From the NCBI RefSeq assembly GCF_000193735.1, contig NZ_AEPF01000051.1, positions 1-64,000 of the forward strand: a stretch of DNA of 64,000 nt, read 5' to 3'. The DNA is from Neisseria sicca 4320 (GTDB lineage: Bacteria > Pseudomonadota > Gammaproteobacteria > Burkholderiales > Neisseriaceae). The notes below the pieces were generated by a model, which was not told the origin of the DNA, did no database searches, and saw only the letters and a program-made list of their open reading frames with translations. Both the position numbers and the translations under genes were made by a program. Numbering within the stretch: the stretch's first letter is position 1; every line of letters begins with the position of its first letter. Shown here piece after piece: positions 9,311-17,255 of the stretch.

Positions 9311-9715
9311 TTATTTCTGAACCGGCTGTCCGACGGAGGTTTTCATCATGTCGTGAATACCGCCGGAAACTTTTTCACGAGGGCCGGTTCGTATAATCTG
9401 CATCTCTTTGCCAATTACTTCGAACACGGTTTTTTCAGAGCCATCTCGCCCCTGAACCTGCCGAGACTGTACTTCCCCCCATACCTGCAGGCAGTCACCT
9501 TTTTCCATCAATCTGCATACGGTTTCTGCCTGTCCTCCGTACAATATGACGGAAAACCATTCGGTGCGCTCTTTCTGTTCGCGCGTCTCACGGTCATTCC
9601 ACGTTTTTTGTACGGCTACCGACACGTTCGTAACAGCCCGACCGCCGGGCATATACCGTAATTCTGGATTACGCCCTAGGTTGCCCATAATTTCGATTTT
9701 ATTGACATACGGCAT
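9311..9715 (-). CDS. ssb: Single-stranded DNA-binding protein
   Basis: The 134-aa protein is an OB-fold SSB: VNKIEIMGNLGRNPELRYMP opens the fold, TEWFSVILYG and MEKGDCLQVWGEV give the conserved core. The usual acidic DDDIPF tail is absent; the protein ends GQPVQK, so it may not recruit the host partners that bind that tail. It is a mobile-element paralogue, probably protecting transferred single strands, and is encoded beside virD4 and the primase. Confidence 0.88.
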   Translation of the reverse strand: MPYVNKIEIMGNLGRNPELRYMPGGRAVTNVSVAVQKTWNDRETREQKERTEWFSVILYGGQAETVCRLMEKGDCLQVWGEVQSRQVQGRDGSEKTVFEVIGKEMQIIRTGPREKVSGGIHDMMKTSVGQPVQK

Positions 9716-9742
9716 TTACTATCCTTTCAAAATTGCTGGGTA

Positions 9743-9773
9743 TAAAAAAGCCATCCTAAACTTGGACGGCTTT
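9743..9773 (-). terminator. Hairpin between the HEPN gene and ssb
   Basis: A 10-bp stem with one G-U pair (arms ending at 9773 and starting near 9748) is followed on the minus strand by a T run. Confidence 0.6.
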
Positions 9774-9788
9774 GAGTTTTGCGTGATA

Positions 9789-10163
9789 TTACGGAGATTG
9801 TGTCTTTTCCTGTTGTCCGATTTGGGCAATGGTCTGCAATGCCAATCTCAAATCCAATTTGACATCTTCGGGGGAAACATATGTTGTAAGGGTGTAGTCT
9901 GCCTCGTTTCTGGCATTTCTCAGTTTTTCCATTTGTCTGCCGATGAGTTTCAAGTTTTTGCTGTCGCAAGATTTGAAAAAATCAATAAGCTGCTTGTGCA
10001 TGGATTTCCCTGTTTCATAGGTAAATCCCAAGTGAGAGCGCGCAAAAATCAGACCGGTATGATAGACACTGTAATAAATACGGCTGACGGCATTCCGGTT
10101 GCCTATTTCAGATTCTCCAATCATTAATCTGCCACTGGTCATGAAATCCTGAGGCTCAATCAT
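9789..10163 (-). CDS. HEPN-domain protein (UPF0332-like)
   Basis: The 124-aa protein matches the all-helical HEPN fold of the UPF0332 type: AVSRIYYSVYHTGLIFAR (residues 25-42), GKSMHKQLIDFF, then the terminal motif LRNARNEADY (81-90). HEPN proteins are often RNases or nucleotide-transfer partners in toxin-antitoxin and defence systems. The usual R-x4-6-H catalytic motif is here the R..ADY variant, so RNase activity is uncertain. The typical partner, a MNT nucleotidyltransferase, is absent; instead a 274-aa unknown protein is encoded 3 bp upstream. The pair sits as cargo between virB11 and ssb. Confidence 0.72.
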   Translation of the reverse strand: MIEPQDFMTSGRLMIGESEIGNRNAVSRIYYSVYHTGLIFARSHLGFTYETGKSMHKQLIDFFKSCDSKNLKLIGRQMEKLRNARNEADYTLTTYVSPEDVKLDLRLALQTIAQIGQQEKTQSP

Positions 10164-10166
10164 ATC

Positions 10167-10991
10167 TCAACTACCTATTCCGTAACTGCGGTTATAAGGG
10201 CGGCAGGAGATGCTGAAATTAATTAAGTTTGCATCTGCCGACTCTTCCATATCGATCAATAACCGTGACAACATTTCATCCGCTTCTGCCATACGGTCAA
10301 TATCACTGCCAAAGCACAGCATTTTCAATTCGATAAATATATCTGATTCAATCGAATAACCGAAAGAATAGGTAGGTATCTGAAACCCTATCTCTTTAAG
10401 CCGTTTTTTCGCAGCCAAAATTGCAGAGACCAAGACGACTTCATCAATTTCTGTATTTTTCAAAAGCAGGTGCAACTGCTCCAATTCGTCCTGTTGGTTC
10501 GTTTCAAGGGAATTCATTTTGTTTAGACGTTCGATAATCTGTCCCGGTCGCTCAATAAAACCATATAACATACTGATATGAGCCAACGGCTTCAAAAACA
10601 AAGGATCATCTGTTTTTTCGGAAGCAGCAAACATTTGTTTCAAATATACGGTTGCCTCTTCAAAGTATCCCATCCTGTTTAAACCGTTCAATCTGAAAAA
10701 ATTGGTCATAGCCGGAATGTCCGATGCGGATATGACATCAAAGTGTTTATCGAAATCGTCCTTACGGTTATTGATTGCATCCAACATACCTAATATCAGA
10801 TAACCGTAAGGTGCGTCCGGAGTGCCAAACAAAGATTTTGCATCCCGTTCCAATCCGGAAAGCAGCAGCGGGCGCGGATTTTCTTGTTCCAGTGCTTGTT
10901 TAAGCCTTTGAAACGCACTTGGTGCGACAGTTGCGGCAACAGCCATTTCAAACCTCTCTTTAATGTCTGACAATTTTATAGGATTTTTCAT
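10167..10991 (-). CDS. Unknown helical-repeat-like protein paired with HEPN gene
   Basis: This 274-aa cytosolic protein has no family I recognise. Residues 40-170 have the alternating helical look of a TPR-like array (YLILGMLDAI, NFFRLNGLNRMGYFEEATVYLKQM). The C-terminal 70 residues look more globular (SFGYSIESDIFIELKMLCFG, then LINFSISC). Only 3 bp separate it from the HEPN gene, so they are co-transcribed and probably act together. Order is large protein first, HEPN second. A role as antitoxin, target adaptor or sensor is possible, but nothing in the sequence proves it. The promoter should lie in 10992-11092. Confidence 0.6.
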   Translation of the reverse strand: MKNPIKLSDIKERFEMAVAATVAPSAFQRLKQALEQENPRPLLLSGLERDAKSLFGTPDAPYGYLILGMLDAINNRKDDFDKHFDVISASDIPAMTNFFRLNGLNRMGYFEEATVYLKQMFAASEKTDDPLFLKPLAHISMLYGFIERPGQIIERLNKMNSLETNQQDELEQLHLLLKNTEIDEVVLVSAILAAKKRLKEIGFQIPTYSFGYSIESDIFIELKMLCFGSDIDRMAEADEMLSRLLIDMEESADANLINFSISCRPYNRSYGIGS

Positions 10992-11092
10992 CTATAGACA
11001 AAATCGCATATACGATGATGTTTTGATGATGTCAGTCCCCAAGTCCCTCATCATCTATGTAAACAGACATATCCAAATCTTTTCACAAGGTA

Positions 11093-11127
11093 AAAAGGTC
11101 GTCTGAAAAAGTTTTCAGACGACTTTG
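11093..11127. terminator. DUS hairpin after virB11
   Basis: AGGTCGTCTGAA at 11096-11107 faces an imperfect complement (TTCAGACGACTT) at 11114-11125, just after the virB11 stop. It probably ends the virB transcript and isolates the HEPN pair. Confidence 0.7.
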
Positions 11128-11129
11128 TA

Positions 11130-12227
11130 TTACTGTAAACGCCCTTGCATAGCGTAGTATTTTTCGACAGGGTCGAAGTAAAGTTCGGTCATGCGGGTTT
11201 TTTCAAAGTAACAGATCACATCAATAGTGGAACGGACAGTGTTAAGAATATAACCGGGATCCATGGTTTGGCCGGTAGCTGATTCTTTGGCCAACTGCAT
11301 GATGCGGTAGTGAACATCACGAGCACTGTTTGCATGAACGGAAGTCAGTCCTCCCGGGTGTCCGGTATTAAGAGCGGCAAGATAGTCCCAAGCCTCATCT
11401 CCCCTTAATTCTGTCAAAAAAATCCGTCCCGGTTTAAGCCGCATACACGCCGCAATAATCATTTTGGCTGTGATGTGCCCACTGTAAAACAAATGTGCAT
11501 GGTTAGGGTGCAAAGGTAGATCGAGTTCGTGAGTGTCTTCAATAGTAACCAGCCGTTCATGAGCGGGAATCATGTCGGCCAGTGTCTTGGTAAACGTAGT
11601 TTTACCCGACCCCGTACCGCCTACCATGCAAATATTCAACCTCTGTGCTATCGCAATTCTGAAAAATTCATTCAGTTCTCCGTTGGCTTTATGTTCCAAC
11701 ATTTTGTACTGCCAGTCGGTCAGTTTGACGTCAGACGGCAGCTTCATCCTGTCGGATACGTCACGGACCCAGCGGCTCTCTATTTCGATTTCCGACTCTG
11801 TACGACGTTCTGCCACGCCGTGCCCCGATACGTCGTTAAAACCATTCAGACGACCTGTATCAAGATAGTCCGACATTGTGAAACGGCTGTTCGAAGGTTT
11901 GCGGAAAGCAAAAACAACCGTTCCGTTTTCGCAACTGGGGGACATCATGATGTGGCCGCGCTCACCGTCGGGTAGCGTTACCGAATGAATGGGGGATTCG
12001 TATGAGATATGCTTTTTATTGTAAGTACATAGCGTATTTGCCAGTTTTTCCAATACGGGCAGGGGTAAATCAGGTCGTTCAATACGGCGGCAGCCGTCGG
12101 CATCTTCAAGAAACACTTCCCCAGGTCGGTTTATGAATACTTCGGTTACTCCAGGGGTATTGAGATATTCCGTCAGCTTCAACTTGTCCAGTAGATTGCG
12201 TGACGAAACAGAATTATCGTGAACCAT
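11130..12227 (-). CDS. virB11: T4SS ATPase VirB11
   Basis: The 365-aa protein is the hexameric cytoplasmic ATPase of the secretion channel. Walker A is GGTGSGKTT (203-211), followed by TIEDTHELDLP (Asp box), FLTELRGDEAWDYL (Walker B region) and HPGGLTSVHANSA (His box). The N-terminal domain (about 1-160) contains the family sequence VTEVFINRPGEVF. It is the last virB gene in the transcription order. A long inverted repeat lies between it and virB10. Confidence 0.95.
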   Translation of the reverse strand: MVHDNSVSSRNLLDKLKLTEYLNTPGVTEVFINRPGEVFLEDADGCRRIERPDLPLPVLEKLANTLCTYNKKHISYESPIHSVTLPDGERGHIMMSPSCENGTVVFAFRKPSNSRFTMSDYLDTGRLNGFNDVSGHGVAERRTESEIEIESRWVRDVSDRMKLPSDVKLTDWQYKMLEHKANGELNEFFRIAIAQRLNICMVGGTGSGKTTFTKTLADMIPAHERLVTIEDTHELDLPLHPNHAHLFYSGHITAKMIIAACMRLKPGRIFLTELRGDEAWDYLAALNTGHPGGLTSVHANSARDVHYRIMQLAKESATGQTMDPGYILNTVRSTIDVICYFEKTRMTELYFDPVEKYYAMQGRLQ

Positions 12228-12248
12228 TACATATTCCTTTGTTATTAA

Positions 12249-12317
12249 CGGCTTGTTCTATAACTGCCAGTCCAGTGGCAGTTATAGAACAAGCCGCTCC
12301 TTTTAAGTGAGCGGCTT
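12249..12317. repeat. Perfect inverted repeat with an alternative overlapping hairpin
   Basis: The arms 12249-12269 and 12276-12296 are perfectly complementary over 21 bp with a 6-base loop. A second inverted repeat, 12291-12299 with 12309-12317, shares bases 12291-12296 with the right arm, so the two hairpins cannot form together. In the minus-strand transcript the short hairpin is made first, right after the virB10 stop, and the long one just before virB11. This could be an attenuation or RNA-processing device, or the remains of a small transposable element. Confidence 0.7.
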
Positions 12318-12321
12318 CGGG

Positions 12322-13551
12322 TCAATATCGGTTGGAGACCGTTACGTTTTCATATACCCCTGAAAAATCTACATCACGGGCAACAAAGACCATGATTTCC
12401 GTGCCTTGATTGACGTATCCGGTTGGTGGAATGTTGATGCTGTTCTTCAGAGCTTCGGTAGCCATTTCCTGCGCGGTATTACCCGTATTTTCATACGAAA
12501 TGTGGTTGTTATTACCCGACGTGCGGTTCTGTCCGTTACTGAATCCGTTGCCTATGTCGCCAATCATGCTGATCATGATGGCACCGCCGAACCGCTGCCA
12601 AAAGTGATAATTCACTTTGGCAGGATGCCCTGATGCGCCGAGCGAATCGCCGCCGGGACTGTCCAGGGCCACACGGATGCCTTCCGGTGTCTCCAATGTA
12701 TTCCACAAAACAAAAACTCGGGCCTGACCATGTGTCAGCGCGGAAGTCTGTTCGCCGATAATGGTAGAACCACGCTCAACCAGCAGCGTCTTGCCGTTGG
12801 CAGAATAGACGTCACGTGCCACTTGGCAACGGGCTAAACCGGGATGGGTTGTGACAATCTTTGTGTTAGTGACACAGGGAATACCCGTACCGCGATTCAA
12901 CACATAGGTTAAGTCGCCGCGACTTTCAGCAACGGTAGGCTTATAATTTCCAGGGCTCAGTCTTGCGGTCAGCGGGTTGCCTGAAGAGATTGACGAACCT
13001 ACATCCGTTTCTCCGACAACCGTACTGTCAGGGCGTATGTTAGTAAGTGTGGCTGCCGCAGCGCCTGAAACTGTTCCTCCATCCATGCCTTGAGGGGATA
13101 GATCCACATCAAAACGCTCGTCAGACGGAATTTCTGTTCTAACGCCCGTTTCAGGACCAGTTTCAGGGTCCGTTTCCGTAGGCTGTGGATTTGATGCAGG
13201 TCTTGCTTCACTCGCCGCGGCAGGCTCGGATGCTGCGGCTGGCGGAGTATCGGGAGCCATTTCTAAAATTTCATCTTGCTCTGCTTTAAAATTTTTACTG
13301 TCTGCCTTACCGTCAACCACTTCCTCTTCCGTTTTTTTCTCTACTTCGTCGGAACCTCCGGAATAATTGAACAGAGCGGCTGCGGAAACTCCGGCAACAG
13401 CCAATGCAGCAAACAGGAACATCATGTTTTTCATGGTGCTCCTGCTTTTAACATTTAGGTCGGTAGGCATGCCGCGTTCAATACTGTTGTCACCGATACG
13501 TTCTTGCAGGCTCGGTTGTTCATCATCGGGTCTGATTTCGTTTTGCTTCAT
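12322..13551 (-). CDS. virB10: T4SS scaffold protein VirB10
   Basis: The 409-aa protein spans both membranes as part of the core complex with VirB7 and VirB9. A single membrane segment lies at about 42-62 (MMFLFAALAVAGVSAAALF), after a short cytoplasmic tail. A Pro/Ala/Glu-rich linker follows (about 95-140). The TrbI/VirB10 domain occupies the C-terminal half, with LPCVTNTK-like (GIPCVTNTKIVTT), VERGSTIIGEQ and IRVALDSPGGDSLG motifs, and ends in NIPPTGYVNQGTEIMVFVARDVDF. Its start overlaps the end of virB9 by 4 nt, so translation is coupled. Confidence 0.94.
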   Translation of the reverse strand: MKQNEIRPDDEQPSLQERIGDNSIERGMPTDLNVKSRSTMKNMMFLFAALAVAGVSAAALFNYSGGSDEVEKKTEEEVVDGKADSKNFKAEQDEILEMAPDTPPAAASEPAAASEARPASNPQPTETDPETGPETGVRTEIPSDERFDVDLSPQGMDGGTVSGAAAATLTNIRPDSTVVGETDVGSSISSGNPLTARLSPGNYKPTVAESRGDLTYVLNRGTGIPCVTNTKIVTTHPGLARCQVARDVYSANGKTLLVERGSTIIGEQTSALTHGQARVFVLWNTLETPEGIRVALDSPGGDSLGASGHPAKVNYHFWQRFGGAIMISMIGDIGNGFSNGQNRTSGNNNHISYENTGNTAQEMATEALKNSINIPPTGYVNQGTEIMVFVARDVDFSGVYENVTVSNRY

Positions 13552-14387
13552 TTTTTATCCTTTTTCATACGGACGGTTCGGCTTTGCGTACTGCCGGTCA
13601 GATTGAACTTACCTTGCGGGTTGTAACCGCGGTTCTCTATACCGAGAACTGCGTTATTCAGCCGCAAAACAAATTTTTCTGCCGTTTCATGGACAATCAA
13701 CGTATCGCCTTCAACATGACTGTTTAAGGCAGCTTCAGAACCATCGGCCTTTACTCTGAATACGGCCGGCAAATCTTTAGCATTGTCATAACGGAAGTAG
13801 GTAAAACGACCGTCGTCGTAAATTTCGGTCGGTGCCAATGATTTTTTGCCGCGCCCCCAATAATTCCGGTTATAGTCGCCACCGCTGGGATTACGTGCTT
13901 CGTTGGCACGTAAAACAGCAGCAGCTTCAACCTGTTTCGACATTTCAGCCCGTTGCCGTTTGCGGACATCGTTCGGATAGAGAAATTCCAATACAAACGT
14001 AGGCGGATGATTTTGATCTGCCATTTTTAAATCAAGCGAATAACGGCGTTTTTTGTTGGATACCATCAATAAGTTGGTGGACGGTTGGGGTTTGGTTGGT
14101 TTGAAAAAAATGTTGTTTCCGCGAACCTTTACCCCCCAGGCTTTACCATATCCCGTTACCAAACCTTCATTCACGGGATTGGCGACATCAACCGTTTCTC
14201 CATCCTCCAACTGAAGCAAAGTTGCATATCCGACTTTTGCCCTTACAACCACAACATCATATGGATTATGGTTGATACTTTGAATCCTCTTATCATATGG
14301 TGAGCGGTTGGGATTGACTGCGGCCGGAGCCGTCTGAAAAGACAAACCGGCCACAAGGCCGGTTATCAGCAAGGTTTTTTTCATCAT
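13548..14387 (-). CDS. virB9: T4SS outer-membrane core protein VirB9
   Basis: The 279-aa protein has a signal peptide (MMKKTLLITGLVAGLSFQTA, cleaved near residue 22). YNPYDVVVV-like and LEDGETVDVANP segments mark the N-terminal domain. The C-terminal region binds VirB7 in characterised systems and carries APTEIYDDGRFTYFRY, ADGSEAALNSHVEGDTLIVH and LRLNNAVLGIENRGYNP, which are family hallmarks. It overlaps virB8 and virB10 by 4 nt each, a coupled VirB8-B9-B10 block. Confidence 0.94.
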   Translation of the reverse strand: MMKKTLLITGLVAGLSFQTAPAAVNPNRSPYDKRIQSINHNPYDVVVVRAKVGYATLLQLEDGETVDVANPVNEGLVTGYGKAWGVKVRGNNIFFKPTKPQPSTNLLMVSNKKRRYSLDLKMADQNHPPTFVLEFLYPNDVRKRQRAEMSKQVEAAAVLRANEARNPSGGDYNRNYWGRGKKSLAPTEIYDDGRFTYFRYDNAKDLPAVFRVKADGSEAALNSHVEGDTLIVHETAEKFVLRLNNAVLGIENRGYNPQGKFNLTGSTQSRTVRMKKDKK

Positions 14388-15124
14388 TGCGCAACCTCTT
14401 CGGTAACGTTGTAACTTAACACTTGAAAGCCCAGAGGATTAATATCTCGAACCGCCTCGGTCATTGGAGTTGTCTTAAACTCAAAGGCAATGGTGGCAAT
14501 CATTTTTTGCGGCGGTGCCGGTTTGATTTCGGAATTACCCACAGGAACCAATCTTTTTTCAAACCGTACCTGCGCCATATCACCTACAAACGAGATATTG
14601 GTCACCTTTACAAGCACTTCGGCATTTTGTTTCAAAACCTTATGCGGTGCAGTTGGACTTTCGTAAAAAGCTCGGTATTTGGCTTGAACTTCGGGAGAAT
14701 TGAAGAGTTTTGTCGTATCATAGGTCGCCTGAACCGTATTCCAGTTATAACCTTCGCGGAACATGACATATTGGCGCAGCCAGTGCCGGTTAATCACTTC
14801 ATCGTAAGTCATCTGTTTATTTTTAATAGTAGTGACGATATTGGTCTCTCCCGTAGTCTTATCTACTTCGATAACAAAGGGAAAGGCCTCTTTTAAAGGC
14901 GTAAGACTGGTAACGGCAACAACAGACAAACCTGCAATAATTAGTCCGCCAATGCCGACGCGCTTCCAAGTGCTTGCATTTTGCTGTGCGATATCCACCA
15001 AGGTTTTTTCAAATCCCAGTGCCATCCGGATCATTTGATCTACTTCTTTGCCGATTCGCTTTTTTTGCTCTTTCTGCAACTGTTCTTCATTCTGCGGTTG
15101 TTTGGTTTTTTTACGGAAAAACAT
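14384..15124 (-). CDS. virB8: T4SS inner-membrane protein VirB8
   Basis: The 246-aa bitopic protein has a charged cytoplasmic N-terminus, one membrane segment at about 54-72 (VGIGGLIIAGLSVVAVTSL) and a periplasmic NTF2-like domain. NRHWLRQYVMFREGYNW and VRFEKRLVPVG are characteristic of the family. It assembles at the inner-membrane base of the channel. Its ATG overlaps the stop of the small VirB7-like lipoprotein gene (TAATG). Confidence 0.93.
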   Translation of the reverse strand: MFFRKKTKQPQNEEQLQKEQKKRIGKEVDQMIRMALGFEKTLVDIAQQNASTWKRVGIGGLIIAGLSVVAVTSLTPLKEAFPFVIEVDKTTGETNIVTTIKNKQMTYDEVINRHWLRQYVMFREGYNWNTVQATYDTTKLFNSPEVQAKYRAFYESPTAPHKVLKQNAEVLVKVTNISFVGDMAQVRFEKRLVPVGNSEIKPAPPQKMIATIAFEFKTTPMTEAVRDINPLGFQVLSYNVTEEVAQ

Positions 15125-15243
15125 TATCGTGCTCCGGTATGTTGCTGAACGTTGATCGGAAATGCCTGCCCATAAGGTTGTTTGGGTGCGGAGGAGCAGG
15201 CGGCCAGAACGGCGGCAAGTGCAGCCAATAAAATCACTTTCAT
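15124..15243 (-). CDS. virB7: VirB7-like small lipoprotein
   Basis: This 39-aa ORF is shorter than most gene-calling limits. It starts MKVILLAALAAVLAACSSAP, with a clear lipobox LAAC and lipidated Cys at position 16. The mature peptide of about 24 residues matches VirB7 proteins, which anchor VirB9 to the outer membrane. The stop codon overlaps the virB8 start, exactly the virB7-virB8 order expected. The start is preceded by AAAGGAAAC. Sequence identity of VirB7 is always weak, so the call rests on the lipobox, size and position. Confidence 0.82.
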   Translation of the reverse strand: MKVILLAALAAVLAACSSAPKQPYGQAFPINVQQHTGAR

Positions 15244-15270
15244 ATCAGTTTCCTTTTTTTAAAATTAGAA

Positions 15271-15303
15271 AAAAGCCCGTACAGCGGATACTGTCGGGCT
15301 TTT
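15271..15303 (-). terminator. Hairpin between the 53-aa gene and virB7
   Basis: The near-perfect stem of 15274-15284 with 15291-15300 is flanked by A/T runs on both sides and can act as a terminator or attenuator ahead of virB7. Confidence 0.65.
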
Positions 15304-15323
15304 AATCATCAGGTAGCAGACAA

Positions 15324-15485
15324 TCAGTCGTCGTACCAATCACGGCGGCCTGAGCCGACCATCGCGACCAATGCGATAGGGAACACCAACATCATCATGA
15401 TGGCGGGTCCGATATTGTTGTGGCGGTTCAGATAGGCAATAAATACCAAACCGAAAAAAATTCCTACCCCCAACAGCATTCTCAT
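15324..15485 (-). CDS. Small membrane protein, 53 aa
   Basis: The ORF begins MRMLLGVGIFFGLVFIAYL and ends RRDWYDD. It has two predicted membrane segments (about 3-18 and 27-44) joined by a short polar loop, and an acidic tail. GGAGAGACCGTC gives a plausible ribosome site. It lies between virB6 and virB7 and is co-oriented. I do not recognise it. A role in inner-membrane assembly of the channel is inferred only from position. Confidence 0.65.
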   Translation of the reverse strand: MRMLLGVGIFFGLVFIAYLNRHNNIGPAIMMMLVFPIALVAMVGSGRRDWYDD

Positions 15486-15503
15486 GACGGTCTCTCCTTC
15501 ACT

Positions 15504-15965
15504 TTATCTGATGTTTACAAAAGCATAATCGTTGACGAACGCGCTCCAGTCGCGGCCGTTATGCAGGTTTTTGATGGTAACACTTCTGCCGTATCTGTCC
15601 AGCAGATAGATAGTATAACTGTGTGAAGCCCAACCGAAAACACCCTGCTGATACTGTGCCTGGTCAAAATTCTCCCAACGCACACCGTGAATGCCTTTCG
15701 ACCACGGAAACAGGCCGCTGTAATACCATACACCGGTCTCGTCCACATAGGCACGGCAACAGGTAAGTTGGAACAGCATCCAACCGAACCCGACCAGATA
15801 AAGCAGCGTCAGACCGTACAATACCGTCTGTGCCGCTCCTTTACCCAATGCCAGGCCGAGCAGCCCCGAGATAACGGCAAAAGTGGAAGACACCACAAAC
15901 AGATACAGCAGGATGCCTATAACAAAATACTGGATATACGCTACCCAAGACAGGCGTGCAGTCAT
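15504..15965 (-). CDS. Membrane protein of unknown function, 153 aa
   Basis: The N-terminal half holds two hydrophobic helices (about 10-38 and 45-66). The C-terminal half (about 68-153) is a soluble domain, CCRAYVDETGVWYYSGLF, GIHGVRWENFDQ, TIYLLDRYGRSVTI, reminiscent of the bacterial PH-like domains found after two membrane helices. It is placed directly after virB6 in the operon. Function unknown; the PH-like assignment is a visual impression, not a search result. Confidence 0.65.
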   Translation of the reverse strand: MTARLSWVAYIQYFVIGILLYLFVVSSTFAVISGLLGLALGKGAAQTVLYGLTLLYLVGFGWMLFQLTCCRAYVDETGVWYYSGLFPWSKGIHGVRWENFDQAQYQQGVFGWASHSYTIYLLDRYGRSVTIKNLHNGRDWSAFVNDYAFVNIR

Positions 15966-15988
15966 CTTTGACTCCTATCGGTTATGGA

Positions 15989-16969
15989 TTAAGACGGGCG
16001 TTTGTCAGGTGCGTGCGAAACATTACCGCCACTACGCCTGTTGGAGGCCGCACTGAGAGCGGCAGCTCCAGCTCGACCGGCCAAGCGGCCTGCCGCACCC
16101 AAACCGCCTGCCAGAGACATCATATGACGTGAAGCTCCCGACACAGCCGCACCACCCGTCAATGCTGAGGCAATACTCGGAATGTTGAAAACGACGACTA
16201 GGAAGATGATGGTTTGTAACAAAAACAGCGGTGGTAGTACTTCGGCGGCAGCGTAATCAGCAATACCGCCAGACATGGCCATGTTAATCGCCTTATCAAA
16301 TGCCGCCATCTGAATTTTAACCAACAGGACAAACATCGTGCAGGTCAGAATATGGTTCAGACACTGGCCGATCCAGTTGATTGCGTACTGCCGCGTTGCT
16401 GGAAACAACAGGCAGCCGAGAAATACAGGTCCGATCATCAGAACCAAAGCCAAGGAAATTTTAGCGACCATGTAGAAGGCAAAAGACAGCCCGACAACCA
16501 ATACTCCACAAATCGTGATAACTAGGCCGATCTTGATGACAAGTCCGAAATGTACGGCTATCTCATACCATTGATGTTGATCATGAAGTCCTGATATCTT
16601 ATCAAGTAAATCCATTAACAATTTCCAACTGGCATCCATTGCCGACGCATCCACTTTGTAGCCGCCGGCAAAGATTCCGGCAATCTCGTCTGGCATTCCG
16701 TAAATGATATGGGCCAGTTTCATGTAAGTCGCCGGAGCCAACGAGAGTCCGATAATCAACATCCATCCGCAGCATTTTTTGATGAAATCCACTGCCATAA
16801 CATCAAGACTTGAATTGTAATAATCCCAAATGACAAGCAGTACATAAAAAGAAAAACAGGCGACGAACAGCGGTGTAATCTGCCCAATAAAATCCCCGGT
16901 CTTATCCAGAAGGTTCTGCCCCAAATCCGCCCCAAGCGTTTTGGCCACGTCGGCAAAAAAGGTTGACAT
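15989..16969 (-). CDS. virB6: T4SS polytopic channel protein VirB6
   Basis: The 326-aa protein has about six membrane segments and the Gly/Ala-rich C-terminus seen in VirB6/TrbL. It forms part of the inner-membrane pore. An upstream GTG at 16993 is rejected as start because it lies in the preceding hairpin; the ATG at 16969 follows TTGGAGACG. The product starts MSTFFADVAKTLGADLG. MIGPVFLGCLLFPATRQYAI (about 190) is typical of the family. The eex-like lipoprotein gene precedes it, as in pKM101-type operons. Confidence 0.88.
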   Translation of the reverse strand: MSTFFADVAKTLGADLGQNLLDKTGDFIGQITPLFVACFSFYVLLVIWDYYNSSLDVMAVDFIKKCCGWMLIIGLSLAPATYMKLAHIIYGMPDEIAGIFAGGYKVDASAMDASWKLLMDLLDKISGLHDQHQWYEIAVHFGLVIKIGLVITICGVLVVGLSFAFYMVAKISLALVLMIGPVFLGCLLFPATRQYAINWIGQCLNHILTCTMFVLLVKIQMAAFDKAINMAMSGGIADYAAAEVLPPLFLLQTIIFLVVVFNIPSIASALTGGAAVSGASRHMMSLAGGLGAAGRLAGRAGAAALSAASNRRSGGNVSHAPDKRPS

Positions 16970-16985
16970 AAACGTCTCCAATAAG

Positions 16986-17011
16986 AAAACCACCGTCGGA
17001 ACGGTGGTTTT
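16986..17011 (-). terminator. Hairpin between the eex-like gene and virB6
   Basis: An 11-bp perfect stem (16986-16996 and 17001-17011) lies immediately before the virB6 ribosome site. No T run follows on the minus strand beyond the stem itself, so it may be an RNA-stability or attenuation hairpin. Confidence 0.5.
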
Positions 17012-17028
17012 AGCTAGATAATCAGTGT

Positions 17029-17235
17029 TTATTTTTCAGGACGCGGATATTTTTTATCACAATCAATATTCGTATTGTTAATCCGATTTTGACGGATACA
17101 ACTGTTACGTTGTTTATTGATTTCAGATAATTCTCTATCCTTGTTCATCTGCTGATAAAACTTCTCTTCTTCAGATTGACCGCAGGCGGACAATAATAAT
17201 GCCGCACAAAGCAGCCCCAACAGATGAAGTTTCAT
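17029..17235 (-). CDS. Entry-exclusion-like lipoprotein (EexN type)
   Basis: The 68-aa precursor has a lipoprotein signal, MKLHLLGLLCAALLLSAC, with lipobox LSAC and Cys18. The mature part is charged and ends RNSCIRQNRINNTNIDCDKKY, with two cysteines spaced as in EexN lipoproteins. In pKM101-like systems a lipoprotein of this size encoded between virB5 and virB6 prevents redundant transfer into cells already carrying the element; the same gene order is seen here. The 14-residue motif RNSCIRQNRINNTN recurs at the end of the neighbouring VirB5. Exclusion activity is inferred. Confidence 0.72.
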   Translation of the reverse strand: MKLHLLGLLCAALLLSACGQSEEEKFYQQMNKDRELSEINKQRNSCIRQNRINNTNIDCDKKYPRPEK

Positions 17236-17255
17236 TTCAGATGTCCTTTCAGTTG

